Shown here: one piece after another, positions 15,962 through 24,694 of the stretch
How the letters are laid out: each line of letters begins with the position of its first letter
How positions within the stretch are numbered: the first letter of the stretch is position 1
Source of the DNA: Micromonospora lupini str. Lupac 08
Lineage (GTDB): Bacteria > Actinomycetota > Actinomycetes > Mycobacteriales > Micromonosporaceae
Assembly (NCBI RefSeq): GCF_000297395.2
Contig: NZ_HF570108.1
Location: 1,402,611 to 1,466,610 of the forward strand
DNA: 64,000 bases
Direction of reading: 5' to 3'
The notes under the pieces: generated by a model
The model's input: only the letters and a program-made list of their open reading frames with translations
What the model was told of the DNA's origin: nothing
Database searches by the model: none
Made by a program: the position numbers and the translations under genes

Positions 15962-16835
15962 GATGGACCTCCCCGACGATCTTATTGATCAAGTGCCTTG
16001 ATTGTCCTTCATCGAGAGCGAGCTGATCCAGGCTTGCCCACACCTTCTCGTAGGCTGCGAACTCCTCGGGCCGGTCGAGGTACAGAGCGCCCGTCCATGA
16101 CTCGCTGTAGACCACCGGAGGCTCGGGGGTCGCGCGGTTGCCGAGCGGGAAGTTGAGCATCACGAAGGACCCCGCCTCAACACCACGATGAAGGCCCGCG
16201 GTGAGCGGCAGGATTCGGATGGAGTTGGTCGCTGTGGTTGCCAGTGCCAGCAAGTGATGAAGCTGATGCGCCATCGTTTCGGAGCTGCCGACTGTGCGCA
16301 ACAAGGCGGCCTCGGAGAGAATGACGTCCAGCTTCGGGGGTGGTGGCAGACGACGGCGTAGCAGAGTTTGGCGTTGCAGTCGAACCTGCACAAGACGCTC
16401 GCGTTCCTCGTCGCTCACCTCCGTGCGGTGCTGATAGATCCCATGCGTGTAGCTCTGATGCTGTAGCAGACCGGGCACCATCGCTTCGTTGTAGAACCGG
16501 AGTCTCGACGCGGCGGATTCGAGGCCGACGTACAGCTCGAACCATTCGGGGACTGCGTCGCCGTACGCGTGCCACCAGCCCTTGGCCCTGGTCTCGCCGG
16601 CCAGGGAGGTCAGCGCCCGGGTCAGCTCGCCCGTCGCCCCGTACAGCTCGCACATCGCTCGGACGTCGACCCCGCGCACCGAGCCGAGCCCGCTCTCGAT
16701 CCGCCACACCTTCTGCCGGCTGCACTCCAGCGCCTCGGCGACCGCGTCCAGGGTCGCCCCCGCCTCGGTGCGCAGGTCGCGTAGCGCCCGGCCGAGTTGC
16801 CGTCGGGGCACCGTCGAGCCCATGTCGTCGGCCAC
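15954..16835 (-). CDS. XRE-family regulator with DUF5753 (Scr1-like)
   Basis: A 293-residue protein: an N-terminal XRE helix-turn-helix (LRDLRTEAGATLDAVAEAL through the SRQKVWRIESG recognition helix, residues about 16-50) followed by the C-terminal DUF5753 sensing domain (VPGLLQ, RQTLLRR and the late SWTGALYLD). The GTG start at 16835 sits 5-6 nt after GGAAGGAGAG, a near-ideal ribosome site, and is preferred over the longer open frame. It is cotranscribed with the DUF397 gene. The upstream region carries repeated GCAACA/TGTTGC motifs likely to be its own operator. Confidence 0.92.
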   Translation of the reverse strand: MADDMGSTVPRRQLGRALRDLRTEAGATLDAVAEALECSRQKVWRIESGLGSVRGVDVRAMCELYGATGELTRALTSLAGETRAKGWWHAYGDAVPEWFELYVGLESAASRLRFYNEAMVPGLLQHQSYTHGIYQHRTEVSDEERERLVQVRLQRQTLLRRRLPPPPKLDVILSEAALLRTVGSSETMAHQLHHLLALATTATNSIRILPLTAGLHRGVEAGSFVMLNFPLGNRATPEPPVVYSESWTGALYLDRPEEFAAYEKVWASLDQLALDEGQSRHLINKIVGEVHHG

Positions 16836-16860
16836 GCGGCTCTCCTTCCTGTTGGATTTT

Positions 16861-16900
16861 GCAACATCCCGACGGCCGTTCTGCAACAGGGGAATGTTGC
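16861..16900. promoter_or_regulatory. GCAACA repeats, candidate XRE operator
   Basis: GCAACA at 16861-16866 and 16883-16888 are spaced 22 bp apart (about two helical turns). The second forms a perfect 6-bp inverted repeat with TGTTGC at 16895-16900 across a 6-nt centre. They lie 26-65 bp upstream of the XRE start codon, where an autoregulator would bind. Confidence 0.4.
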
Positions 16901-17077
16901 CCACAAATAATGGAACAGGGTGAGTCGACAATCATTGCGATAGCGCCTCTGACCTTACAAGATAGGTCCGACAAAGGCGATGACGCGCAATTCCCGTCGG
17001 CCGCCGATTGTTCAACCAATCCGCCAGTGAGGAGAAGGCATGCGCGCGTTTCTTCGAGCCGAGCCGACGGTCGTCCG

Positions 17078-17329
17078 ATGAGCCCTCGCTGGGTGGCGCA
17101 CCTGCCGTTCACCGCCGCCGACCTGCCGGCCGCCCAGCACTTCGCCGGCACTCTGGCTCGCTCTCTGACCTTCCTGTCCGAGGTGGACGCGGGTGAGACC
17201 ACCGTGTCCGCCGAGGACGCTCAGGGCGTACGCCATCGGGTCTTCTGCGACCTGCCGCTCGACGGCGGCCGGCGGTGCGTGCGGCGCGTCGAGCACGACG
17301 GCGACTGCACTGCCCGGCGGTGTCGGTGA
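17078..17329 (+). CDS. hypothetical protein, 83 residues
   Basis: A small protein beginning MSPRWVAHLPF, with no membrane segment. The C-terminal part holds two Cys-containing segments (HRVFCDLPLDGG and RRCVRRVEHDGDC), giving four cysteines in the last 35 residues and a possible metal site. ATG at 17078 is taken as the start; the open frame continues upstream over the XRE promoter and is not credible. It overlaps the next gene by GTGA, so the pair is translationally coupled. The family is not recognised. Confidence 0.65.
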   Translation: MSPRWVAHLPFTAADLPAAQHFAGTLARSLTFLSEVDAGETTVSAEDAQGVRHRVFCDLPLDGGRRCVRRVEHDGDCTARRCR

Positions 17330-19353
17330 CCGCCGCGCCCGTCGTCACCTGCCCCGACTGCGACGGGATGACCTTCACGCTGGACCCGTGCCGGTGCACC
17401 ACCTACGGCGACCGGTTCCTCGCCGACGCCGACGTCCCCGCGCCGCGTCGGGAGGCGTACCGGGAGTGCGAGCAGTGTCGGGGCGCGGGCCGCGTGGCGT
17501 ACCCCTGTCATCGCTGCGCGCGGCGCGGCCGGCGGCGGGCGCAGCTCGTGGTCACCGTCGCCAACCTGGACACCGGCGCGGTCGCGTCCCACCAGGTCGT
17601 GCCCGGCGGCCTCGACCCCCACCGCGACCCGGCGGGTCGCTGGGTGGTCGACCTTGCTCCCCGGGTACGCGAACTCGCCGCCACCGTCGGCACGGTCATG
17701 GACGACACCGACGTGCCGTTGCTGTGGCTGGACCGGCAGTGGCGACCCGACCTGCCCGCAGCGTTGCGGCACGAGCTGGAGGCCCATGCGATCCTGCGCG
17801 CCGATCACGCTCCCTGGCGGCTGGTGCCGGGACGGTCGAGCGCCGCGCCCGCCGTCGACCCGGCCGCCCGGCTGGCCCGGCTCTGTGCGCTGGCCGACCT
17901 GCTGCTGCTCGACCTGGTCGTCGAGGCGCGCCGGCAGGGCGCGGGGTTCGGGTGGGCCGTCCGGTACGAGGTGCCGGGCTCGCCGGTGCCGCCCGGCTCG
18001 CCCGGCGGCTGGCAGGACCTGCCGGAAGCGCTGACCTGGACAGACGTTGGCGACGCGCTCACCGGTCTCGCCGAGCGTGGCCTGGCCGTTCCCGCCCGGC
18101 TGCTGCGCCCCGGCTCGCCGCGCCCGCCCGTCGCGCCGACTGTGGACGTCGACCAGCTCGAACGCCGCATCCTCGCCGACTCCGTCGACGCGACCCATGG
18201 CGACGAGCTTCCCGGCGCGCAAGCCCTCTGGCGCGACGGCCGCTGGTGGCACACCACGCTGCGCCCCGGCGTGCCGGTCGAGATCCTTGCCGAGCAGCCC
18301 ACCGGGCAGGTGGTCCGCCGCGTACGGGTGCCACTGACCCGTGGCTACGAACCACCCGACCCGTGCTGGCTGGGCGCACCCGTCGACTGGCGGCCCTGCC
18401 CGGACTGCCGACCGCACGACCGACTACGGACCTGTGACTGCCGGCTCGGCGATCGGCCTGCCGAACCCGACTGCCCGCACTGCTGCGGCGCGGGCCTGCG
18501 CCCCTCGGCCCTGCGCTGCTTCACCTGCGGCGGCACCCACCGCCTGCACCAGACCCTGCTGGTCACCGTCACCGACCTGCGGCACCGAGTGCTGCACCTG
18601 ACCTGGCGGGCCGGCACGCCCGAGGTCGCGCCACTGGTCGCCACCCAGCCCAACGGCCGGCCCGTCGTGCAGCTACCCGATCGCTACCGGCTCGGCTCCT
18701 GGTCCGCGGTCCTCGGCGCGCGACCCGAGGACCTCCGCGACGCCGACGGCGGGCTCGACGTCGACCGGGACCTGCGCGACGGGTACGTCACAGTGCCCTG
18801 GGCCGGCGCCGACCCGGTCGGAGAGCATGTGCGCAGCGCCGGACGGGGCACCGCCGCCGGCCGTCTGATCGTGGTGGCGGCGCCTCCCGACGCGCCGCCG
18901 CTGGCCGAGCTGCTGCGGCTCGCCCTCGGCCTCGACCTGGCCCTCGTGGTGGCCGTGCGCGACCTGCGGCACCACAGCTGTGACCCGTTGCTGGCCGACG
19001 GCCTGCGCTGGTCGGTCGAGGTGCAGCCGCGTGACGCTCCCGTGCGCCCCGACGATCTGCCCTACCGGCCGAGTCTGGCCGCCGCTCTGGCCTGGTGCCG
19101 GGAATGCCTGACCGACGCCGTCGCCGGGGCTGCCCCGACCGACCCGGCGGTCCCGATCCCGGTGCCCTGGTCCGGGCCGCGCGACCTTGTCGCCGACCCC
19201 CAGCCGGACCTGCTGCGGCTCGCCGCCCGGCACGCCGGACAGGCGGTCACCGTGCGCTTCACCCGCGCCGGCTGCGCCGTGCACCGACACGACGACGACG
19301 GCGTACGCCTCCTCGCCCACGCCACCGACCTGCGTCAGCTTCGGGTGCTGTGA
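17326..19353 (+). CDS. large protein with DnaJ-like zinc-binding cysteine clusters
   Basis: A 675-residue protein starting at the GTGA overlap with the upstream small gene. It contains repeated cysteine modules resembling DnaJ zinc fingers (CxxCxGxG): CPDCDG near residue 8, CEQCRGAG with CHRC near 50-65, then CPDC, CDC, CPHCCGAG and CFTCGG around residues 360-410. Between and after these lie soluble beta-rich stretches with recurring LVTVTDL / VAVRDL segments, which suggests an internal domain duplication. There is no catalytic motif, signal peptide or membrane segment. I do not recognise the family; the pattern suggests a zinc-dependent scaffold or nucleic-acid or protein-binding role. Confidence 0.8.
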   Translation: MTAAPVVTCPDCDGMTFTLDPCRCTTYGDRFLADADVPAPRREAYRECEQCRGAGRVAYPCHRCARRGRRRAQLVVTVANLDTGAVASHQVVPGGLDPHRDPAGRWVVDLAPRVRELAATVGTVMDDTDVPLLWLDRQWRPDLPAALRHELEAHAILRADHAPWRLVPGRSSAAPAVDPAARLARLCALADLLLLDLVVEARRQGAGFGWAVRYEVPGSPVPPGSPGGWQDLPEALTWTDVGDALTGLAERGLAVPARLLRPGSPRPPVAPTVDVDQLERRILADSVDATHGDELPGAQALWRDGRWWHTTLRPGVPVEILAEQPTGQVVRRVRVPLTRGYEPPDPCWLGAPVDWRPCPDCRPHDRLRTCDCRLGDRPAEPDCPHCCGAGLRPSALRCFTCGGTHRLHQTLLVTVTDLRHRVLHLTWRAGTPEVAPLVATQPNGRPVVQLPDRYRLGSWSAVLGARPEDLRDADGGLDVDRDLRDGYVTVPWAGADPVGEHVRSAGRGTAAGRLIVVAAPPDAPPLAELLRLALGLDLALVVAVRDLRHHSCDPLLADGLRWSVEVQPRDAPVRPDDLPYRPSLAAALAWCRECLTDAVAGAAPTDPAVPIPVPWSGPRDLVADPQPDLLRLAARHAGQAVTVRFTRAGCAVHRHDDDGVRLLAHATDLRQLRVL

Positions 19354-19383
19354 GGCCTGAGGTGCGGCGGGGGTCGGCCGGTG

Positions 19384-20127
19384 TCAGCGCGGGCCGTGGC
19401 CGAACTGGCTGCTCAACGCCGTGCCGGCCGTGCAGGGCAGTTCCCCGGGGGCGAGCTGGATGTGCGACGGCCGCCAGGTCTGGGCGCCGGACGCGTCGAC
19501 CCGGGCCAGGAGACAGTCGTACTGGGAGGCGCGCAGGGCCACCCCGACCGTGTCGCCCTCGGTGGAGAACTCCCGGCGTACCGCGGGATCCAGTCCGACC
19601 GCGTCGACGGCCTTGCGGATCCGGGCCTCGTCCGGGCCGGCGGCCCCCAGGGTCTCCTTCAGGCGTCCGTCCAGACCGTCCAGTGTGGGGTCCTTCTGGA
19701 TCGGCAGTGGGTCGCCGGCCGGACAGTCGACGCCGTCGTCGCGGCTGTCCCGCTTGGGGCCGAGCTTGAATCGGAAGCAGACCACTTCGTCGCCCTTGTC
19801 CGCGTGGCCGTTGCCCCGGAAGCCCTGCCCGTGCCCGGTGACCCGGAGCACCAGGGTCACCCCGGTCTGCCAGTGCGTTTCGCCGGTGACGCTCAGCACG
19901 GCCACGTCGGGCTCCTGCGCCGCGGTCCGCGCGTAGTCGGCCGCCCGGTACAGATGGTCGCGCTCGAACCGCGCCTCGATCCGGTCGGCGGTCTCGGTCG
20001 CGTCGGCGACCGCGTCGTCGTGCCAGATGGCCTCGGGTGGACGCAGCGCCCACCAGAGCACGCCGGCCACCAGGAACGGGGCGAGCGCGACCGGGGCGAC
20101 GACGGCGAGCAGGGTGCGGGGGCGCAT
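19384..20127 (-). CDS. hypothetical membrane-anchored protein
   Basis: A 247-residue protein: a short basic start (MRPR), one N-terminal membrane segment or uncleaved signal (residues about 5-28), then an extracytoplasmic domain. That domain includes three Cys residues (VVCFRF, VDCPAGD, YDCLLARV) and a fourth near the end (LPCTAG), consistent with two disulfides outside the cell. No known enzyme motif is seen. It is convergent with the cysteine-cluster gene and 47 bp downstream of ilvD on the same strand, so read-through from ilvD is possible. Confidence 0.7.
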   Translation of the reverse strand: MRPRTLLAVVAPVALAPFLVAGVLWWALRPPEAIWHDDAVADATETADRIEARFERDHLYRAADYARTAAQEPDVAVLSVTGETHWQTGVTLVLRVTGHGQGFRGNGHADKGDEVVCFRFKLGPKRDSRDDGVDCPAGDPLPIQKDPTLDGLDGRLKETLGAAGPDEARIRKAVDAVGLDPAVRREFSTEGDTVGVALRASQYDCLLARVDASGAQTWRPSHIQLAPGELPCTAGTALSSQFGHGPR

Positions 20128-20174
20128 CTCGGGGAGTATGCCGGGCGGCGGCGCGTGCCGCCGCCCGGTGACCG

Positions 20175-22022
20175 CTACTCCGGGACGCGGCGGTAGGCGC
20201 CGTCGCTGGCCGAGGTGGCCATCGAGGCGTACGCGCGAAGCGCCGCCGACACCGGCCGCTGCCTGTCGGTCGGGGTGTACGGCTTGTCGCGCTTCTCCTC
20301 GGCGACGCGTCGCGCCTCCAGCTCGTCCTCCGCCACGTTGAGGGAGATCGACCGGCCCGGGATGTCGATGACGACCTCGTCGCCCTCGCGGACCAGGGCG
20401 ATCAGACCGCCGGAGGCGGCCTCGGGCGAGACGTGCCCGATGGACAGGCCGGACGTGCCGCCGGAGAAGCGGCCGTCGGTGAGCAGCGCGCAGGAGCGGC
20501 CCAGCCCTCGACCCTTGAGGAACGAGGTGGGGTAGAGCATCTCCTGCATGCCGGGGCCGCCCTTCGGGCCCTCGTAGCGGATCACCACGACGTCGCCGGC
20601 GACGACCTGCTTGGCGAGGATCGCGGTGACCGCGTCGTCCTGCGACTCGTACACCTTCGCCGGGCCGCGGAAGGTCAGGCAGTCGTCCGGCACGCCCGCG
20701 GTCTTCACGACGCAGCCGTCCGGCGCCAGGTTGCCGTGCAGGATGGCCAGACCGCCGTCGGCGGAGTACGCGTGCTCGCGGTCACGGATGCAGCCCTCGG
20801 CCGCGTCGGTGTCCAGGGACGACCAGCGGTTGGTGGTGGAGAACGGTTCGACGGTGCGCACCCCGCCGGGTGCGGCGTGGAACAGCTCGACAGCCGTCGG
20901 GGTCGGTGAGCCGCCGCGCACGTCCCAGTCGGTGAGCCACTGGGCCAGCGAGGGGGAGTGCACGGCGTGCACGTCGCGGTTGAGCTGCCCGGCCCGGTCC
21001 AGTTCGCCGAGGATCGCCGGGATTCCACCGGCCCGGTGCACGTCCTCCATGTGGTACTTCGGGGAGTTCGGGGCGACCTTGGCGAGGCACGGCACCCGCC
21101 GGGAGATGGCGTCGATCTCGGCGACGCCGAAGTCCAGCTCGGCCTCGCGGGCGGCGGCGAGCAGGTGCAGCACCGTGTTGGTGGAGCCGCCCATCGCCAC
21201 ATCCAGGGCGACAGCGTTCTCGAAGGCGGCCTTGGAGGCGACCGTACGGGGAAGCACGGAGTCGTCGTCGCCGTCGTACCACCGCTTGGAGATCTCCACG
21301 ACGGTGCGGCCGGCCTCGACGAAGAGCGACCGGCGCGCGGCGTGGGTGGCGAGCGTCGAACCGTTGCCGGGCAGCGCGAGCCCGATCGCCTCGGTGAGGC
21401 AGTTCATCGAGTTGGCGGTGAACATCCCGGAGCAGGAGCCGCAGGTGGGGCAGGCGGAGCGTTCGATCTCGCCGAGCTGCTCGTCGGTGACCGCCTCGTT
21501 CGAGGAGGCGATCATCGCGTCGATCAGGTCGATCTTGCTGTGCACGACGCCCTCGATCGCCGTCGTCTTGCCGGCCTCCATCGGGCCGCCGGAGACGAAG
21601 ACGGTCGGGATGTTGAGGCGCAGCGCGGCCAGCAGCATGCCCGGGGTGATCTTGTCGCAGTTCGAGATGCAGACCAGGGCGTCCGCGCAGTGCGCGTTGA
21701 CCATGTACTCCACCGCGTCGGCGATCAACTCGCGGCTGGGCAGGGAGTAGAGCATGCCGCCGTGGCCCATCGCGATGCCGTCGTCGACCGCGATCGTGTT
21801 GAACTCCCGGCCGACACCGCCGGCCTCGGCCACCGCGTCGGCGACCAGACCGCCCATGTCCTTCAGGTGGACGTGACCCGGCACGAACTGGGTGAAACTG
21901 TTGGCGATGGCGACGATCGGCTTTCCGAAATCGTCGTCGGTCATCCCGGTGGCCCGCCAGAGGGCCCGGGCGCCGGCCATCGTCCGACCGTGTGTGGAAG
22001 TCCTCGATCGCAGCTCAGGCAT
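20175..22022 (-). CDS. ilvD: dihydroxy-acid dehydratase
   Basis: A 615-residue enzyme that dehydrates 2,3-dihydroxy-isovalerate and 2,3-dihydroxy-3-methylvalerate to the 2-oxoacids, the third step of valine and isoleucine synthesis. Iron-sulfur and metal ligands are visible in SNCDKITPG and [18 protein letters not shown], and the C-terminal [14 protein letters not shown] signature is intact. The start at 22022 ([13 protein letters not shown]) is chosen to match the usual IlvD N-terminus; the frame stays open to 22103. It is divergent from the GGDEF-EAL gene and encoded away from ilvBNC, so it has its own promoter, which I could not pinpoint. Confidence 0.97.
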   Translation of the reverse strand: MPELRSRTSTHGRTMAGARALWRATGMTDDDFGKPIVAIANSFTQFVPGHVHLKDMGGLVADAVAEAGGVGREFNTIAVDDGIAMGHGGMLYSLPSRELIADAVEYMVNAHCADALVCISNCDKITPGMLLAALRLNIPTVFVSGGPMEAGKTTAIEGVVHSKIDLIDAMIASSNEAVTDEQLGEIERSACPTCGSCSGMFTANSMNCLTEAIGLALPGNGSTLATHAARRSLFVEAGRTVVEISKRWYDGDDDSVLPRTVASKAAFENAVALDVAMGGSTNTVLHLLAAAREAELDFGVAEIDAISRRVPCLAKVAPNSPKYHMEDVHRAGGIPAILGELDRAGQLNRDVHAVHSPSLAQWLTDWDVRGGSPTPTAVELFHAAPGGVRTVEPFSTTNRWSSLDTDAAEGCIRDREHAYSADGGLAILHGNLAPDGCVVKTAGVPDDCLTFRGPAKVYESQDDAVTAILAKQVVAGDVVVIRYEGPKGGPGMQEMLYPTSFLKGRGLGRSCALLTDGRFSGGTSGLSIGHVSPEAASGGLIALVREGDEVVIDIPGRSISLNVAEDELEARRVAEEKRDKPYTPTDRQRPVSAALRAYASMATSASDGAYRRVPE

Positions 22023-22133
22023 GCGTACCAGCATGACACCGCCGGCGCGTCGGGCATCCGGAGTATCCGCCGTGTCCCAACAGATGCACATCCGGTCTCC
22101 CACGGCGTGCGCTCATCCGGCACTCTTGATGGC

Positions 22134-24506
22134 GTGCATCTCCCCCCGGGCCTGGTCGCCGTCGCGGCGCTGAGCGGCGTGGTCGCCGCCGCGGCGACCG
22201 TGCTGCTGACCATGGTCGCCCGGCGGCGCACCGGACCACGGCGGCCGGCGCACCTGCTGCTCGCGGGCGCCGCCGGGACGTCCCTGGCCAGTCTGCTGGT
22301 CGGGTTGGTGGCCGTGCTCGCGACGAGCGACCACTGGGTCCACGAGCAGGGTCAGCGCACCGGCTGGGCCACCGTGGCGGCGATCGGCACGGCGGTGAGC
22401 GGGCTGGCGTTCGCGGCCGGGCTGCTCCGGCTGCCGGGGGTCGCCGCCACCGCCGCGGGGACCGCCCGGCTCGCCCTGGACGGTCTGACCATGGCGGCGG
22501 CGCTGTGGTTCGTCGGCTGGGTGCTCTTCTCCGAGCCGACCCGGCTGCTCGGCGCCGCCACCCCGATGGCCTGCCCGGCGATCCTGGTGGCCACGGTGAG
22601 CGCGGCGCTCGGCGCCGGTCTCGCCGTGATCGTCGTCTTCCGGGCCGCCGCCCCGCGTCAGCGGCTGGCCGTGCTCGCGGCCGGGATCAGCGCGGTGAGC
22701 TGCGGCGGGCTGGGCCTCAGCGCGGGGCTCTGCCAGGCGGGGCCGACCATGGCGCTCGCCGGCGCCGCGGTGCTGGCCGCCGGCCTGCTGACCGTCGCGC
22801 TCGCCGTATACCAGGCCGACCGGCCCGGGCACGTCGAGCTTGACCTGATCGGTCGCGACGGCGAGTACGCCGTCGCCCCGATGCTGGCCATGGCGGCCTC
22901 GGCGATGTACCACCTCCTGCAGGACGGCCGGTTCACGGCGCCGGGCATCGTCGCCGGCAGCGTGGAGGGCTTCGCCCTGGTGGCCCGGCAGTACCTCACC
23001 CTCAAGGACGTCCGGGACTACGCCGGCCGGCTGGCCGAGCGGGAGGCGCACTTCCGCGAGCTGGCGCACACCGACCCGCTGACGTCGCTTGCCAACCGGC
23101 GGGGGCTGCTGCGGGCGCTGCACGACGGCGCCGCCGCCGGCACGCCGTGCGTCCTGCTCGGTCTGGACCTGGACGGCTTCAAGAACGTCAACGACATGCG
23201 GGGCCACGACGTGGGCGACGCCGTGCTGGCCGAGGTGGGCCGCCGGCTGCGCGGCAACCTGCGCCCGGGTGACGTGGCGGCCCGACTCGGCGGCGACGAG
23301 TTCGCGGTGCTCATGCCGGCCCGGCCGGCCGAGGCGGACCGGGTGGCCGAGCGGCTGCTCGGCGTGCTCAACCGGCCGTACGACCAGCCGGAGGGCCCGG
23401 TCTTCCTGTCCGTGAGCATCGGCGTGGCCGGGTGGGCCGGCGAACCGGACGTGGAGCTGCTGCTGCGCCACGCCGACCTGGCGCTGCGCTACGCCAAGCA
23501 GCGCGGCAAGAACCGGATCGAGCGCTACGACGCCGCGTACGACCAGTTGCTGCGCCGCCGCACCACGCTGGAGCACGAGCTGCGGGGCGCGATCGAGCGC
23601 GACGAGCTGCGGCTGGCCTTCCAGCCGGTGGCGTCGCTGCCGTCGGTGCGGCCGGTCGGCGCCGAGGCGCTGCTGCGCTGGCGCCACCCCGAGCTGGGCA
23701 ACATCCGCCCCGACGAGTTCATCCCGCTCGCCGAGGAGTGCGGGATGATCGCCACCCTCGGCGCCTGGGTGCTGCACCAGGCCTGCTACCAGCTCTCCCG
23801 TTGGCTCGCCGACGGGCACGACGTCTGGGTCTCGGTGAACGTCTCGCCGCGCGAGCTGCACGCCCCGGAGTACGTGGTCCAGGTCGCCGAGGCCCTGCGC
23901 GCGCACCACGTGCCGCCGCAGCGACTGGTGCTGGAGGTCACCGAGCACGCGGTCGCCACCGACCTGGACGAGCTGATCCGGCGGCTGACCGCGCTGCGGC
24001 TGACCGGCGTACGGATCGCGCTCGACGACTTCGGCGCCGGCTACTCGTCCCTGGGGCAGCTGCGCCGGCTGCCGATCGACATCCTGAAGATCGACCACAG
24101 CCTGGTCGCCGAGCACGAGCCGGTGCGCCCGGTGGGCCAGGACGGCCCGGCGTTCGCGCCCATGGTCGACATCGTGATGCGGCTGGGCCACCAGTTGGGC
24201 CTGGAGGTCATCGCCGAGGGGGTGACCACACCTACCGAGTTGGCCGCGGTGGTCGCTGCGGGCTGCCGGTTCGGGCAGGGCGCGCTGTTCGGCTGGGGAG
24301 TGCCGGCCGAGCACCTGGAGGCGATGCTGGAGGCGGCCACCTCGCCGGGCGCGCGACCCGCCCCACTGCCCGCTCCGCGCCGGGTTTCCGGCGGGTCCGG
24401 GCAGGTCATGCCGTCCGGTGGCGGCGCGGCGTCGGCCGACTCGCCGCCCTCCGTCAACCAACATGTGGGATCAGTTGACTCATCGCGTGAGATGCGTCAG
24501 GCTTAG
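22134..24506 (+). CDS. membrane GGDEF-EAL protein, motifs intact
   Basis: A 790-residue protein: about 9-10 N-terminal hydrophobic segments (residues 5-270), a short helical linker ([17 protein letters not shown]), a GGDEF domain with an intact RLGGDEF (384-390), and an EAL domain with EALLRW (from 511), [42 protein letters not shown] and IAEGVTT all conserved. It is predicted to make and/or degrade cyclic di-GMP in response to a membrane signal. The GTG at 22134 immediately precedes the first membrane segment. Compared with the degenerate relative at 1599-4121, this copy has every catalytic motif. It ends 4 bp before the ilvB leader ORF. Confidence 0.92.
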   Translation: MHLPPGLVAVAALSGVVAAAATVLLTMVARRRTGPRRPAHLLLAGAAGTSLASLLVGLVAVLATSDHWVHEQGQRTGWATVAAIGTAVSGLAFAAGLLRLPGVAATAAGTARLALDGLTMAAALWFVGWVLFSEPTRLLGAATPMACPAILVATVSAALGAGLAVIVVFRAAAPRQRLAVLAAGISAVSCGGLGLSAGLCQAGPTMALAGAAVLAAGLLTVALAVYQADRPGHVELDLIGRDGEYAVAPMLAMAASAMYHLLQDGRFTAPGIVAGSVEGFALVARQYLTLKDVRDYAGRLAEREAHFRELAHTDPLTSLANRRGLLRALHDGAAAGTPCVLLGLDLDGFKNVNDMRGHDVGDAVLAEVGRRLRGNLRPGDVAARLGGDEFAVLMPARPAEADRVAERLLGVLNRPYDQPEGPVFLSVSIGVAGWAGEPDVELLLRHADLALRYAKQRGKNRIERYDAAYDQLLRRRTTLEHELRGAIERDELRLAFQPVASLPSVRPVGAEALLRWRHPELGNIRPDEFIPLAEECGMIATLGAWVLHQACYQLSRWLADGHDVWVSVNVSPRELHAPEYVVQVAEALRAHHVPPQRLVLEVTEHAVATDLDELIRRLTALRLTGVRIALDDFGAGYSSLGQLRRLPIDILKIDHSLVAEHEPVRPVGQDGPAFAPMVDIVMRLGHQLGLEVIAEGVTTPTELAAVVAAGCRFGQGALFGWGVPAEHLEAMLEAATSPGARPAPLPAPRRVSGGSGQVMPSGGGAASADSPPSVNQHVGSVDSSREMRQA

Positions 24507-24510
24507 CCGC

Positions 24511-24546
24511 ATGTCGTCGTACCGGTCGCTGCGAGTACTTACCTGA
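24511..24546 (+). CDS. ilvB attenuation leader peptide
   Basis: An 11-codon ORF encoding [11 protein letters not shown], ending in TGA just before a long stem-loop. It carries Leu-Arg-Val-Leu near its end with the codons GTA and CTT, which are rare in so GC-rich a genome; scarcity of charged Val or Leu tRNA would stall a ribosome there. The position directly ahead of a terminator and ilvB is that expected of a branched-chain amino-acid leader peptide. Confidence 0.7.
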   Translation: MSSYRSLRVLT

Positions 24547-24605
24547 GCGCACTCTCCCTCATCGAGAGTGCGCTGGCCCCGTGCATCTGCACGAGGGCCG
24601 TTTTT
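24546..24605 (+). terminator. ilvBNC transcription attenuator
   Basis: Two successive hairpins follow the leader ORF. The first has an 11-bp perfect stem (AGCGCACTCTC with GAGAGTGCGCT, 24546-24556 and 24564-24574). The second has a 10-bp G+C-rich stem (GGCCCCGTGC with GCACGAGGGCC, one bulged A, 24575-24599) followed by G and five T residues (24601-24605), a classic intrinsic terminator. It lies about 90 nt before the ilvB start. The first arm overlaps the leader stop codon, so ribosome position would decide the folding. Confidence 0.75.
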
Positions 24606-24694
24606 ATTGCCGTCGGAACCTGTCGCGACGGGCCCACGCCCGCCTCGCATCGCTGAACAAGCCCCAGCCACTCCAGCCGAAGGCCAGAACCGCC

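Noticed and set aside
20958..22133. N-terminal extension of the second GGDEF-EAL frame across ilvD
   Set aside because: The extra 390 codons are antisense to ilvD and have no membrane or domain character; the protein begins naturally at 22134.
22137..24464. Minus-strand open frame of nearly 800 codons opposite the second GGDEF-EAL gene
   Set aside because: Shadow of an intact gene with all GGDEF and EAL motifs; Arg/Gly/Gln-rich and without motifs.
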